Assembly: GCA_038373865.1 (NCBI GenBank)
Contig: JAXGGA010001037.1
Coordinates: 62,001-126,000 of the forward strand
Length of the DNA: 64,000 bases
From: Uloborus plumipes
Taxonomy: Eukaryota > Arthropoda > Arachnida > Araneae > Uloboridae
Reading direction: 5' to 3'
Shown: piece by piece, positions 12,002-22,114 of the stretch
Position numbering within the stretch: the stretch's first letter is position 1
Layout of the letters: each line of letters opens with the position of its first letter
Notes under the pieces: generated by a model
What the model saw: only the letters and a program-made list of their open reading frames with translations
Told to the model about the DNA's origin: nothing
Databases searched by the model: none
Program-made: the position numbers and the translations under genes

Positions 12002-12275
12002 ATGTCCTTGTTTGTCCATCTCGTTGTTGGTGAGTTTGACTTTCTCGAAGGAGACGACTTGTTTCTTGAGCTGGTCCCCTGTGAAAGGAGAATCCGGGTG
12101 CAGGTAGAGCCTGGAAGGAGACGGCGGGTCCGCTTTGCCAGCGACCAGCCAAGAAGACCGGTGGTACGCGTACCGGTACCTCTTGTTGTCCACAGGAACG
12201 ATGTCCATCAGCACGGCATATTTGACGTGTGGGTCTGCATCTGAGAACGACGCCCTCACGGTTGGGAACATCCGC
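12002..12275 (-). CDS. Tbx20: Internal exon of a Tbx20 (midline/H15-type) T-box transcription factor
   Basis: This exon encodes 91 residues from the middle of a T-box, the DNA-binding domain of a family of nuclear transcription factors. It begins RMFPTVRASFSD, passes through VDNKRYRYAYHRSSWLVAGK, and ends KLTNNEMDKQGH. RYRYAYHRSSWLVAGKADPP and SPFTGDQL fit Tbx20 better than Tbx1 or Tbx2/3. Tbx20 orthologues (Drosophila midline and H15) act in heart, ectoderm and nervous-system patterning. On the minus strand a pyrimidine tract ending CTCTTCCACAG precedes the exon at 12276 and GTAAGA follows at 12001. One base completes a codon at the 5' side (phase 2 intron) and the exon ends on a whole codon (phase 0). 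The frame is open, and 274 bp suits an internal T-box exon. The first and last T-box parts were not found in the window. VRASF, where Tbx20 usually has VRVSF or IRVSF, is a mild oddity. Confidence 0.95.
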
Positions 12276-13454
12276 CTGTGGAAGAGAAGAAGTAAAAATT
12301 TTGTGAGATTATGTGAAAGAAATTTTATACAACTGGGCAATTCCTTTGGTAACTGACCGACATTTTTAGAGCAAAACAGTAAGTATTTTGCAATATTCTA
12401 AGCATAATATGCCGTGCGCAAACAATCTTCTCTCTCGGGTTAATGTATTTTTTAAGCTGAATTTTGTGGTATCATTGAATTTCTGAGACACATTTGGGAT
12501 GTTTTTTTTTTTAAAGCATGGTGCCTTTGCCAAAAGGGCTGTCTTTGAAATAAATAAGTCTTTACTTTCACATTTTCCTTTCAAAGTCCAATTAAATTCA
12601 TATCATTTTAAGCCATTAAAAATGTGAGCTGATTAAGCTATAAAAATATGTTGTTGATGTGTTTTTACAACGGCTGTTTAGTAGAGACATGGATCCTGTT
12701 TCGAAATAAAACATGGTTTAGGCACCGGTTTTTAATCTGATGGAAAGGGAATCGCTCGAAATAACACTGTGGCGGCCTAATATCAACCAAAATATATCAA
12801 ATTACGAAAGCCAAAAATTCTGGGATTGAGCTGTTTTTGATTTTAAACGTCTCCAATTACACGTCAATGATGTTCATAACTTTTTTTTCTTATTTATTTA
12901 TATCGAAATCTAATAATTTCATAGAGTACACAAAAATATTCCGCTTCCGAAACAAACTGTAACCTTTTCACGGCAATAAAAACGGGAAGACACAACCATA
13001 ACACATCTCTCTCAAATCCAACCTGACCAAACCAATTTCTTTCAAATTCAATTTCCGCCCCGCGATGTAAATAATGTACAGCGACAACGTTAACAACTCA
13101 ATCAGAACTTTCCACCATAAAGATGGCAAGAAATGGCTAGGAAAACAAATCAGACATTTCGATTTCATTTGCTTTTAAGATTTCTGATTTCGCCCGCGGT
13201 TGCAACTTTTCTCAATTTTCCTTACTTCGCGCCATCATGTGCATGATGGTTTCAAACCAAATATTGACTCAGGTGTTTGCGGAAAATGATGTCACAATTG
13301 TGAACGTGTATATCTAGGGTATACACGTGTATATATATGATCTATATTATACACAATGTTTACATATGAATTAGCAACTTTGAAGCAATTGCGAAGCATT
13401 TGTGCTCTTTATAAAAGTGCGTGTTGGAACAAAAGTGGTTCCCATTCCATATTC
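12276..13454 (-). other. End of the Tbx20 intron upstream of the exon
   Basis: On the minus strand this runs into the exon's splice acceptor; TCTTCTCTTCC at its end is the pyrimidine tract. I searched for the preceding T-box exon (the coding region for LGTEMIITKSG-like sequence) and did not see it. The stretch from 12700 to 13200 lacks obvious repeats and might be constrained, but there is no direct evidence. Confidence 0.5.
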
Positions 13455-13830
13455 TACAATTACGACATTTTCCGCCAAATATCATGGTCGCCTTTATGGG
13501 GGGTCACTGTGACTTCCCAAAAAAATTCCTAACTCAGAAAATTTTGATTATTCGGCAAATTTAAAGACAGTATTGCAACTTTGAAAAGTTCTTTTTTCTT
13601 TCTCAAAACATTTTTTAGTGATGCCTACTGTTTCTTCTCATTAGATGTTTTATTTTCTCCTTTAGCTCTTATTATTACGAGGTTTTTTCTTATATATTTT
13701 TCTACAAATATATTTCAAAAAAAATCCTTAACTTCCTCTCTTTTATCGGTCCAAATGCCGCCCCCCCCCCCAAATGGTTACTGCGTCTGTGGCAAGAGTC
13801 ACTTCTGCCAACCCCTTGGTACGCCACTGA
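13455..13830. repeat. Degraded copy of the CAGGGGCGCC hAT-MITE family
   Basis: GGGGGGTCACTGTGACTTCC, followed by CAAAAAAATTCCTAACTCAG and ATTCGGCAAATTTAAAGACA, matches the family seen intact at 54875-55172 and 26167-26608. The copy then decays into a C run near 13760 (GCCGCCCCCCCCCCC) and a block ending CTTGGTACGCCACTG. I cannot place either terminus. Confidence 0.65.
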
Positions 13831-13904
13831 TTGGACGAAATCTAAATAAACCTGACAGTGTATGGAAGTATACAACATTTGTAAAATCCATATCATAAAA
13901 GAAA

Positions 13905-14108
13905 CGAAGATGAAAAAGATGTCATCTCATAAGTTTCAATTTCACCAGTACCCAGTAAACTTCCTAAGAAATACAGGAAGCAGCGCGTTTTCTACAATTT
14001 AGATTTCCCCCTCTCCTGTTATATTACCGCAGTGGCGTATCAAATGTCTTTCAGACAAACATAATCCTTCAGCAGAACAAGGGATTTTGGATAATCTACG
14101 AGTTGTAC
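13905..14108. repeat. Two-copy direct duplication, left unit
   Basis: The block containing TTTCACCAGTACCCAGTAAA, GGAAGCAGCGCGTTTTC and CAGTGGCGTATCAAATGTC recurs about 360 bp downstream at 14265-14461. Small differences include an extra CCCCCTCTCC stretch in this unit. Confidence 0.88.
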
Positions 14109-14264
14109 ATAACCCACAAGATTAATGATCCACAAGAAAATGCAACGTTCTTGTACGAAATCTGAAGAAAACTGACAGAATTGAAATATGCAATATTTGT
14201 AAGCTTTGGCTTGGGTATAATTCTGCAAGTTCGTACCATCATAAAAAGAAGAAAAAAGGAAAAA

Positions 14265-14461
14265 ATTATGAGAAAGAAGAAGTCATCCAGTAGCTTCAAT
14301 TTCACCAGTACCCAGTAAACTTCCTAAGAAATACAGGAAGCAGCGCGTTTTCTACAAGTAATAGATTTCTGTTATATTACAGCAGTGGCGTATCAAATGT
14401 CTTTCAGACAAACATAATCCTTCAGCAGAACAAGGGGGGTTATGACAATGTACGAGTTGTC
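14265..14461. repeat. Two-copy direct duplication, right unit
   Basis: This is the second copy of the 13905-14108 block. It lacks the CCCCCTCTCC stretch and ends ACAATGTACGAGTTGTC where the left unit has ATAATCTACGAGTTGTA. The short frames on the minus strand across both units are not genes. Confidence 0.88.
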
Positions 14462-15132
14462 AAGAAAGCGATAGACGAACAATCATGAATGAACTCCAAT
14501 TAGGCAAAAGCTCTGAAGCATAATCCAGCCACTTTTGATAGATAATGATGGATGAACATCACTCGTTTCCTCATACCTTTCCGAACTAAACATTCATTTA
14601 ATAAAAGTATAATGGTACCACTACAGTCGCAAACACCGTACGAAATATGAGCCGCACAGATTTTTTATTTTTCCTTTATTGATTCATAATGAGATAAAAG
14701 TAAGATATTCACCCATAGCACCAAACAGCAGTGATTATCTCGACTGCCTATCTCCAATTGGAAGGGCCGACAAAGAGTGGAAATGCGGCTTCGCCAGACT
14801 CCTCTTTCTCGCTTTTTTTTTTCTTTTTCTTTCTCCCTTTTAATTATCGATTCATCATTATTAGTTCAACTTCGCGGATATCAAACTGTCATTTTTAACA
14901 CTTATCGCCCGGTTATCGCAAACCGCAATCGGCGCAATCAAAACGGGGAGACGAAAAGAAACGGGGGTACATCAGTTACGTCACGCCATCGGCTCTGATT
15001 TCGGAATGAAAGCTTTCCGTGATGCCATCGCGAATTTGTAATGTTGCGAGGAAACGTCTTATATTAATGATTTTTATTCATAATCTACCTTATTACCAGA
15101 TGTTGCCTGGGTAATAAGGTTTCTTTCAGACT
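14462..15132. other. Unannotated intron DNA with a candidate regulatory island
   Basis: No gene or terminal repeats are seen. From about 14860 to 15050 the sequence is less AT-rich and carries clustered short words: TTATCGCCCGGTTATCGC (two GATA-type TTATCG words), AACCGCAATCGG (a Runt-type AACCGCA core) and TACGTCAC (a CRE-like core). Such clusters occur in enhancers but also by chance. The position inside a presumed Tbx20 intron makes a regulatory role possible, not shown. Confidence 0.25.
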
Positions 15133-15140
15133 ATTAGAAC

Positions 15141-16243
15141 CAGGCACGTGCGGTGATCCAAGAGTGTGCCCAAGCAACTTCGATGTCCAATTTTTTTTCA
15201 TAGTAGTACTTATATTTCGTAATATTTTTTAGTAGTATAATTTTTTTGAGCTATGTGTGTTAATTCTAATAACAGTCAATTTGAAAAGAATATTCTTTAT
15301 ATAGCAAACATAAATGACACACACAATAATACTGATCGATTAAAAATGCAAATTAAACACTTATTAAGAAAATATATAAACAATCAACTCAGTCTCAATG
15401 CGAACACTTCCGAAAGTAGCTAGAGAGATTGAAGCACGAATATGAGCAACAGATACATCGTGGTCAATTATTGCTTTAGTTAAATTGCTTAACTTATATC
15501 CTTTAGCTGTCCAAGAAGAGTTCCTGTCAGTACTAAAGAGCAAACAATTCCAACAGTACAGCTTGTTGTGTGACACACTGCCAGTAAGTCACTCACACTT
15601 TTCATAATTCGCAGTCTGAAAATGACGAGTTACAGTCTTTTGCTGCTGAATTAAATTTGGCAGTGTAGGTACCGGTCTTCCATCAGAAATCAATCTTTTT
15701 TTTTCTTCAAATAATCTTCTAGAAAAGGGTACTTTAATCAAATCGGCGACGATATCCGACATCTTGAAATCCAGCGACAAAAACCAAAAATACTTCGTTT
15801 AAAACATTTTACTTTCACCCGAAAAATAGCAACTTTTAGAAATCGCACCAAGCATGGAACTGCCTGCTTGGTTTCGAAGGAGCTTCAAGCACTACAGGAG
15901 CTTCTTCGGAGGTCTCCTATCATTGGATAGGAGCCACGGCGACATGTGTTGGCATGGCAACACACCTTCAAACCTCCTTGTGCTAGGGTTCGACTCACAG
16001 CAGGGATGGTTTTCTCTTTCTCCGGGGGATCCAGGCAGGGGAATCGTCGTTTTAAGCGATTGTGAGAACGTCGTCAAGCGATTTTTTAATGAATTTGAAA
16101 CTTCGTTTCAGGAGAAAAGAAAGACAAGAGAAAATATACATTCATATTTCCTGTCTTTACTTATGAGCATAATAATGAGATTTTTTTTTTTTTTTTGGTG
16201 CCCATGCACTGCTTGGTTTGCTTGGGCAGACCGCACGTCACTG
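15141..16243 (-). mobile_element. Internally deleted hAT transposon with a ZMYM1/TTF-type transposase remnant
   Basis: The element starts CAGGCACGTGCGGTG and ends CCGCACGTCACTG, and a perfect 8-bp duplication ATTAGAAC flanks it (15133-15140, 16244-16251). On the minus strand it carries the 5' part of a transposase (see 15364-15780). The catalytic DDE part and insertion domain are missing, so the copy cannot move by itself. The 171-codon plus-strand frame at 15854-16369 lies antisense to the leader of this element, runs past its end and has no family resemblance, so I do not treat it as a gene. Confidence 0.92.
15364..15780 (-). pseudogene. N-terminal fragment of a ZMYM1-like hAT transposase
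   Basis: From an ATG at 15780 the frame reads a leader rich in RRLFEEKKR and then the BED/TTF-like zinc-binding block: YEKCE, a TGA stop, LTGSVSHNKLYCWNCLLFS, a tryptophan spacer, a KGYKLSNL helix, and IIDHDVSVAHIRAS with the paired histidines. The stop stands where related proteins have tryptophan (KCEW-LTG), a one-base change. After SLATFGSVRIETEL the frame ends at 15364. Full-length relatives are several hundred residues longer and carry the DDE/hAT dimerisation domain, so only the first part of the protein survives. It is the cargo of the hAT element 15141-16243 and is dead as read. Confidence 0.85.
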
Positions 16244-16267
16244 ATTAGAACACTGAATTTTCTCTAT

Positions 16268-19047
16268 GGGTCATTCCATTTTAAATCAACAAATTTTCAA
16301 AAAAGTTGTTGCATCACCATTTTTGATTTTGATGAAATTTTGCATGTGTATTCCTTTTACTTCCCATAGCTCAAAATAGTGTTCATTTTATTTTTAAAAA
16401 ATTTACCCTTTGATATCTAGGCCCTTTTTGTTGATGGCAACAGCGAAAATCGGGCGTTTTGATGCTTTGCCTTATGAACTATAACTTTTTTTCTATCAAA
16501 GATTTTGAGCTCAACTATAGCTCATTGGAAAGCTAAGAAAAAGAACTTTTTATATATGCTATTAATAAATTTCAGATTTAAAAAAAATACTTATTTTTTC
16601 AAGGTCAAAGTTCACGACGAAAATGACATTTTTTACTACTTTTGAACATTAAAAAACCCATGAAGGGTTCAAAGTAACAAGCCGATTTTTTCATCATATA
16701 TTCATAGTCATGGTTACTTACTGTATAAAAAAAATTGGCTTGTTATTCTACCCCCTTTATGAGATATGCCCCCCCAAAGTTGTAAATTTTTTTAAAAATC
16801 CAATTTTCAACGCTAAAAAAATGCATGTGGGGGGCAAGATAAAATTTTTTTTACATGTGGTAGTTTAAGTACTTTTTACCAGCTTTCTAATAAAACAAAA
16901 GTTGCTTTGTTATTCAAAGGCGTTTGGCAGATATAAGGAACTGAACTTTCAAAAAATTGCACAAAAACAACACGATTATTTTCATTTTTTTAAATCTTTT
17001 TTTTTATTTAAATGTAATTATATACCTTATTCTTTGAATTAAATGCTAAAAAAAAGACTAAGAAGAGCAATGAAGAAACATATTTAAAGTTTAATAAGAT
17101 AATTTAATATTTTTAACACCTGGGAATATAGAATACCACTAAACTTGTCTGATTTTTGAACATCTGATTGCTACCTACAACAGGACTGAGCAATTCTCAA
17201 CTTGTCCAGGTTTGTTCATACCATGTGGTCATCTTTGTTCTGACTTGCTCTCACATGTGTATCTTAGTTGTCTTTCGAATTCTGAAAGAAGTAGGTTGTG
17301 GAGCTAGTGTTTCTGCTGTAAAATCTTGTGAAGCTGATGTGATTTCTCTTCATTTCAAGTTCATTCATATTCACAGAATGTTTTGTTAAAGGTAAAAGAA
17401 GAAATTCTTTAGAATCCTTAAATATAAATTTAAATTTGTCTTTCTGCATGTAAACTGTGAATAAGTTATAGATAACCCTAAATGCTCCATAGGAGTTTTT
17501 GAGAATGATGATTGTAATATTTTAAGTTACAGTTGGCAGTCTACTGTGAATAGTATTTCTGAGTACAGTGATGATGATAAAACTTTACTGCACCTGAGAA
17601 CTAGGTGTAAAACTATTGAAACTGTTTGTACCTACCAGTAAGAAGTTCCATAAAGGTGGCAAAACTGGGCAAGAAATTTTTTTGCATGGTAGGTACAAAC
17701 AGTTTCAATAGTTTTACACCCAGTACTCAGGTGCAGTAAAGTTTTATCATCATCACTGTACTCAGAAATACTATTCACAGTAGACTGCCTACTGTAACTT
17801 AAAATATTACAATCATCATTCTCAAAAACTCCTATGGAGCATTTAGGGTTATCCATAACTTATTCACAGTTTACATGCAGAAAGACAAATTTAAATTTAT
17901 ATTTAAGGATTCTAAAGAATTTCTTCTTTTACCTTTAACAAAACATTCTGTGAATATGAATGAACTTGAAATGAAGAGAAATCACATCAGCTTCACAAGA
18001 TTTTACAGCAGAAACACTAGCTCCACAACCTACTTCTTTCAGAATTCGAAAGACAACTAAGATTCACACGTGAGAGCAAGTCAGAACAAGGATGACCACA
18101 TGGTACGAACAAACCTGGACAAGTTGAGAATTGCTCAGTCCTGTTGTAGGTAGCAATCAGATGTTTAAAAATGAGACAAGTTTAGTGGTATTCTATATTC
18201 CCAGGTGTTAAAAATATTAAATTATCTTATTAAACTTTAATTATGTTTCTTCATTGCTCTTCTTAGTCTTTTTTTTAGCATTTAAGGCAAAGAATAAGGT
18301 ATATAATTACATTTAAATAAAAAAAAAGATTTAAAAAAATGAAAATAATCGTGTTGTTTTTGTGCAATTTTTTGAAAGTTCAGTTCCTTATATCTGCCAA
18401 ACGCCTTTGAATAACAAAGCAACTTTTGTTTTATTAGAAAGCTGGTAAAAAGTACTTAAACTACCACATGTAAAAAAAATTTTATCTTGCCCCCCACATG
18501 CATTTTTTTAGCGTTGAAAATTGGATTTTTAAAAAAATTTACAACTTTGGGGGGGCATATCTCATAAAGGGGGTAGAATAACAAGCCAATTTTTTTTATA
18601 CAGTAAGTAACCATGACTATGAATATATGATGAAAAAATCGGCTTGTTACTTTGAACCCTTCATGGGTTTTTTAATGTTCAAAAGTAGTAAAAAATGTCA
18701 TTTTCGTCGTGAACTTTGACCTTGAAAAAATAAGTATTTTTTTTAAATCTGAAATTTATTAATAGCATATATAAAAAGATCTTTTTCTTAGCTTTCCAAT
18801 GAGCTATAGTTGAGCTCAAAATCTTTGATAGAAAAAAAGTTATAGTTCATAAGGCAAAGCATCAAAACGCCCGATTTTCGCTGTTGCCATCAACAAAAAG
18901 GGCCTAGATATCAAAGGGTAAATTTTTTAAAAATAAAATGAACACTATTTTGAGCTATGGGAAATAAAAGGAATACACATGCAAATTTTCATCAAAATCA
19001 AAAATGGTGATGCGCACCCCATTTGTTGATTTAAAATGGAATGACCC
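16268..19047. mobile_element. 2780-bp giant palindromic transposable element, copy 1
   Basis: The element starts GGGTCATTCCATTTTAAATC, ends with the complement (GATTTAAAATGGAATGACCC), and is flanked by a 4-bp duplication CTAT (16264-16267, 19048-19051). The left arm (16268-17637) and right arm (17687-19047) are reverse complements over about 1.36 kb, with a 49-nt loop at 17638-17686. A few differences mark each arm. Next to its terminus the left arm has AAATTTTCAAAAAAGTTGTT where the right arm has a block reading GCGCACCCCAT. Short frames occur symmetrically in the arms; none is a recognisable transposase. A 4-bp duplication is known for Sola1/Sola2 and Chapaev elements, but I cannot prove membership. 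A near-identical copy lies inverted at 28956-31734. A transcript through it would fold into a long double-stranded hairpin. Confidence 0.93.
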
Positions 19048-19051
19048 CTAT

Positions 19052-20499
19052 GTAGGAATGGATTAAAAAAATAGCATCACCCCATCTTCAAGGTTCAAAC
19101 TGCCAATATCCTTTAAAAAGGATTAAAATATTACTCTTTGGCATGATAATATTCATATAATAGGCAAAAGAGTAATATTTTACATTATTATATTACAATT
19201 TTTTTTTTCTTTTTAGTATTATTGCATTAGTTTGGTTGATATTCTGATGCAACCATGGTTGAGCCTTTTCAAATTAATTAGTTAAAAACAAGTGTTTCAA
19301 GAGCTCTTGTTAGCACTTAGGCTTTGAAAGCATTTAATCTGGTGCAGTTTTTTTTAATACTGGCTTAAAGAAGTTCGTTTGCGTAGAACAGAGCAATTTT
19401 ATGAAATTTTATGACTAAACTTAACTTTAGAACACCTCGGAATTACCTCAAAATTCGAAAAAAACTTTGTGAGTTCCTGGGCAAGTACCTCCGTGCCAAA
19501 TTTGGTGAATATCCAATGTAAATTGTGAATTTGTATACGGAACATACATTTAGAAGATTAATTTAGAAACTGACTTCGATTCAGGGGATAAGAACATCTT
19601 TAGTCAATATTTGTAAAATTTAATCAAGGTGAATTATTTTAATCAATAAAAATTCGTATTCTTGCACTGGCATAGTCGAAGTTCGTACATTGGCCCCTCA
19701 ATAAATGTCTTTAGATTCCTTGAATCATTTTGATACTTTCTAAGGTTAAGTTAAAAGAGAGAATGTAAATTTTTCACGGAACCCTTGAGTGACCTCTGTG
19801 GAACCTTAGGGCTTTCCGGAACACAATTTAAGAAACATTGGGCTATGTCGACCACTGCATGAACACAGCCCAGTATAGGAACAATTCTCAAGCTTTCTCT
19901 ACTGGGAATACGCAGGGCCGCCGAGAGCCAAGGTTAGTCCCTAGTCAGTTTGATCACCGCGTCCCCTCCCCTCCATTAACCTAAAAAAATTATAATACTC
20001 CGATCAAGATGTGGGCCTTCCAAAGGTCTGGGCCCCTTGTTTCCGACCAGGCTGACATGGCCTTTTGCCGGGTCTGGTTATACGTGCTCATTTACAGCTT
20101 GGTGCACCTTCCTTCAGTTAAACTTCGTAAAAAACCGGACACAGAGCTAAACATATCAATTAAAAAAATATACGCAAATTGAGATGTTTTAACTTCTATG
20201 TGCCAAATGCTGATTTTTAACGATGTTATGAGCTTGTGAAAATGAAATTGGGCTTAAGTGTTCATTTTGTTAGTCAATCTACCCTAGTTCATAATTGAAA
20301 ATTAATCAATTCGTTATCAATGTAAAAAAAAAAACCTTAGAAAGTTTAGCATTTTCAGTACATTTATGCATCTGTAATCATTGGCGTACTTTGACGTTTC
20401 AAATTTTTGAAATCTTACACTGACCAAAATCAAAAGGAAAAAAAAAATTTTCTGAACGTGTTTGAGTTGGAAAACAAAAAGCCACACTCTTTGACATGT
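19052..20499. other. Unannotated stretch with a small hairpin and a hAT-like end
   Basis: An inverted repeat, AATATTACTCTTTGGC near 19128-19144 and GCAAAAGAGTAATATTT near 19163-19180, forms a small hairpin. CAGGGCCGCCGAGAGCC near 19914 looks like a hAT-type terminus, but I find no matching right end. The region near 20223-20283 is a diverged relative of 7600-7665. No gene is recognised. Confidence 0.4.
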
Positions 20500-20544
20500 C
20501 CCTCAACTTTTTCGAATGCCTCTGGCATTCGAAAAAGTTGAGGG
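20500..20544. repeat. Perfect 21-bp inverted repeat with a 3-nt loop
   Basis: The left arm at 20500-20520 (CCCTCAACTTTTTCGAATGCC) is followed by TCT and an exact complement at 20524-20544. Such short perfect hairpins usually come from fold-back insertions or template switching. The loop is too short for a typical microRNA precursor. Confidence 0.9.
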
Positions 20545-21158
20545 TGAGCAAACTATTTATATGCCTGCATTATTATAATTCATACCCTTGTATAAAATTA
20601 GCATCCTCTTATGCTAATAGGCCTCCCCGGCAAAACCCATGCAGTGAGCAGCCACTCTTTAGAACGTCATGTCTGCCATGGGAAGACAAAAGGTGTACGT
20701 TTCCTGACGCATAGTGCACGCGAGAAAGTCGAGAATCTTTTCGATGGGGGGGGGGGGGGGAGCTTGTTCTAGTGAGGTAGTTTTCTCTTTCTAACAGACC
20801 CACACTATACTGAGTGCGTGCGACACGAAAAGATTCTTTTAGGCACCCGGCACGCTTAATTCTGAAGAGTATATCGTGATTACACCTCGCCAAGGAGTGC
20901 TTTCACCTCTGTCGTATATTCGTGGTGGAGATTTGGGCAATTAATGGACTTGATGATTAGGAGATAATTAATTTTTCTTAATGTTGCTCATTGAGGTCGT
21001 GGATTTGTTAAAATTTTAGTCGAGAAAATTGCATGGACTTACCTGCATCATAAGCGGATCAATACATCTAATTTATTTAGTTCAGGGTGAAAGTGCTACA
21101 TGAAGAGATTTCAAGTTTCAAAAATCCTTCTTCCACATCCCGGTATGGGCCCTGACTA
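20545..21158. other. Unannotated stretch with a poly-G run
   Basis: A run of 13 or more G lies near 20747-20760. The surrounding 20600-20900 is less AT-rich and shows antisense open frames of 72 and 94 codons, but no family resemblance. No element ends were found. Confidence 0.4.
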
Positions 21159-21436
21159 TCGTTAGAACTGAAGGGGCACGTGGATAAAGGTGATATGTGA
21201 CATTTGAATTTCGCCGATTTATATAAATTCAAATTAGCGTGTGTCCAATTATGTTAACTTACAAACACGATTGAAGGGGCAAGTGAATAAAGGTGATAAG
21301 TGGCAATTTTTTTAATTTCTAGAAAAAGCTTTCAAAAAAAAATTATTACCTTTTCACCTTCATCCATGGTAAAAAGTATGTTTTTCCAAAATTGTCACAT
21401 ATCACTTTTTTCACTTGCCCCTTCAATTCTAATCCG
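21159..21436. repeat. Fold-back element with GAAGGGGCA inverted arms
   Basis: TTAGAACTGAAGGGGCACGT, followed by GGATAAAGGTGATATGTGACA, is mirrored at 21392-21436 as TTGTCACATATCAC and CACTTGCCCCTTCAATTCTAA. A third, direct copy of the arm (GATTGAAGGGGCAAGTGAAT) lies inside at about 21270. I could not define a duplicated target, so the limits are approximate. No coding sequence is present. Confidence 0.7.
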
Positions 21437-21935
21437 TGCTGTCATGCTCATTGCTGAGGTTTTCCAATTTGTCATCTTAGTTATGTCATTATGCCTATTT
21501 GTCATTTGTAATTTTTGGATCTTGAGCCAGGCAGTCTTTCTGCCTAAGATTTGATCTCACTCTTTTTTTTCCTAAGAGATTTTTTTTTCCTAATGGGCAC
21601 TATCTTTTGATGGCCTAATGCGATCCTCCAATATGGCATCAATTTTTTTTATGTAGCACCACTTTTGTAGATGTCATTCCCACGAAAATTTGCCAAGAGC
21701 ACGCCAAGCCAAGCGACAATTGAGGGAACTTTTACATGCCGCATAATCATGGAGACAAGGACATTGTCGCTTTTCTGTATCTTTAATCCTTTATGTTCCA
21801 AATTAATTTAGCAAATTTTAAAAATCAGTAGTGTCTAGGGCCCCCCTACGCCTCAGAGCCCCTAAGAAAACTGCTTCCGATTGCAGGTACAATCCGTCTA
21901 GAGTTATGGATATTGGGTTTTCAAAATATTTCAAA
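21437..21935. other. Unannotated gap
   Basis: Thymine-rich sequence with no gene or clear element. A long T run near 21565-21595 separates it from sequence with short, unsupported frames. Confidence 0.4.
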
Positions 21936-21937
21936 TA

Positions 21938-22112
21938 CTGTCGGCCCCGCTTAGCCGAATACTGTCGATTCCAAGAAATATTATTCGAATAAGCGATGTA
22001 TTGGATTAAGCGGGGATATTTAACATTGTGTCTATGGCATAGGTTCCGGGATGTTTTATTCATATCAACGGGGTATTCGTTTATCCATTACCCGATTAGG
22101 TGGGGACGACAG
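21938..22112. mobile_element. 175-bp pogo/mariner-type MITE
   Basis: The element starts CTGTCGGCCCCGCTTAGCCG and ends TAGGTGGGGACGACAG, with TA at both flanks (21936-21937, 22113-22114). The sub-terminal words ATTCGAATAAGCG and GTTTATCC resemble the ATTCGG/TTATCC repeats near the ends of pogo-like elements. There is no coding sequence. Confidence 0.82.
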
Positions 22113-22114
22113 TA

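Noticed and set aside
15854..16369. 171-codon open frame on the plus strand
   Set aside because: It lies antisense to the 5' leader of the hAT element, crosses that element's right end and runs into the giant palindrome. The tail is translated T-rich and repeat sequence, and no domain is visible.
17632..17856. 74-codon frame across the loop of the giant palindrome as an independent gene
   Set aside because: It exists in both palindrome copies only because the element was copied. It has no recognisable start context or family.
19914..20100. hAT-type MITE beginning CAGGGCCGCCGAGAGCC
   Set aside because: Only the left end is convincing. I could not find a complementary right end or an 8-bp duplication.
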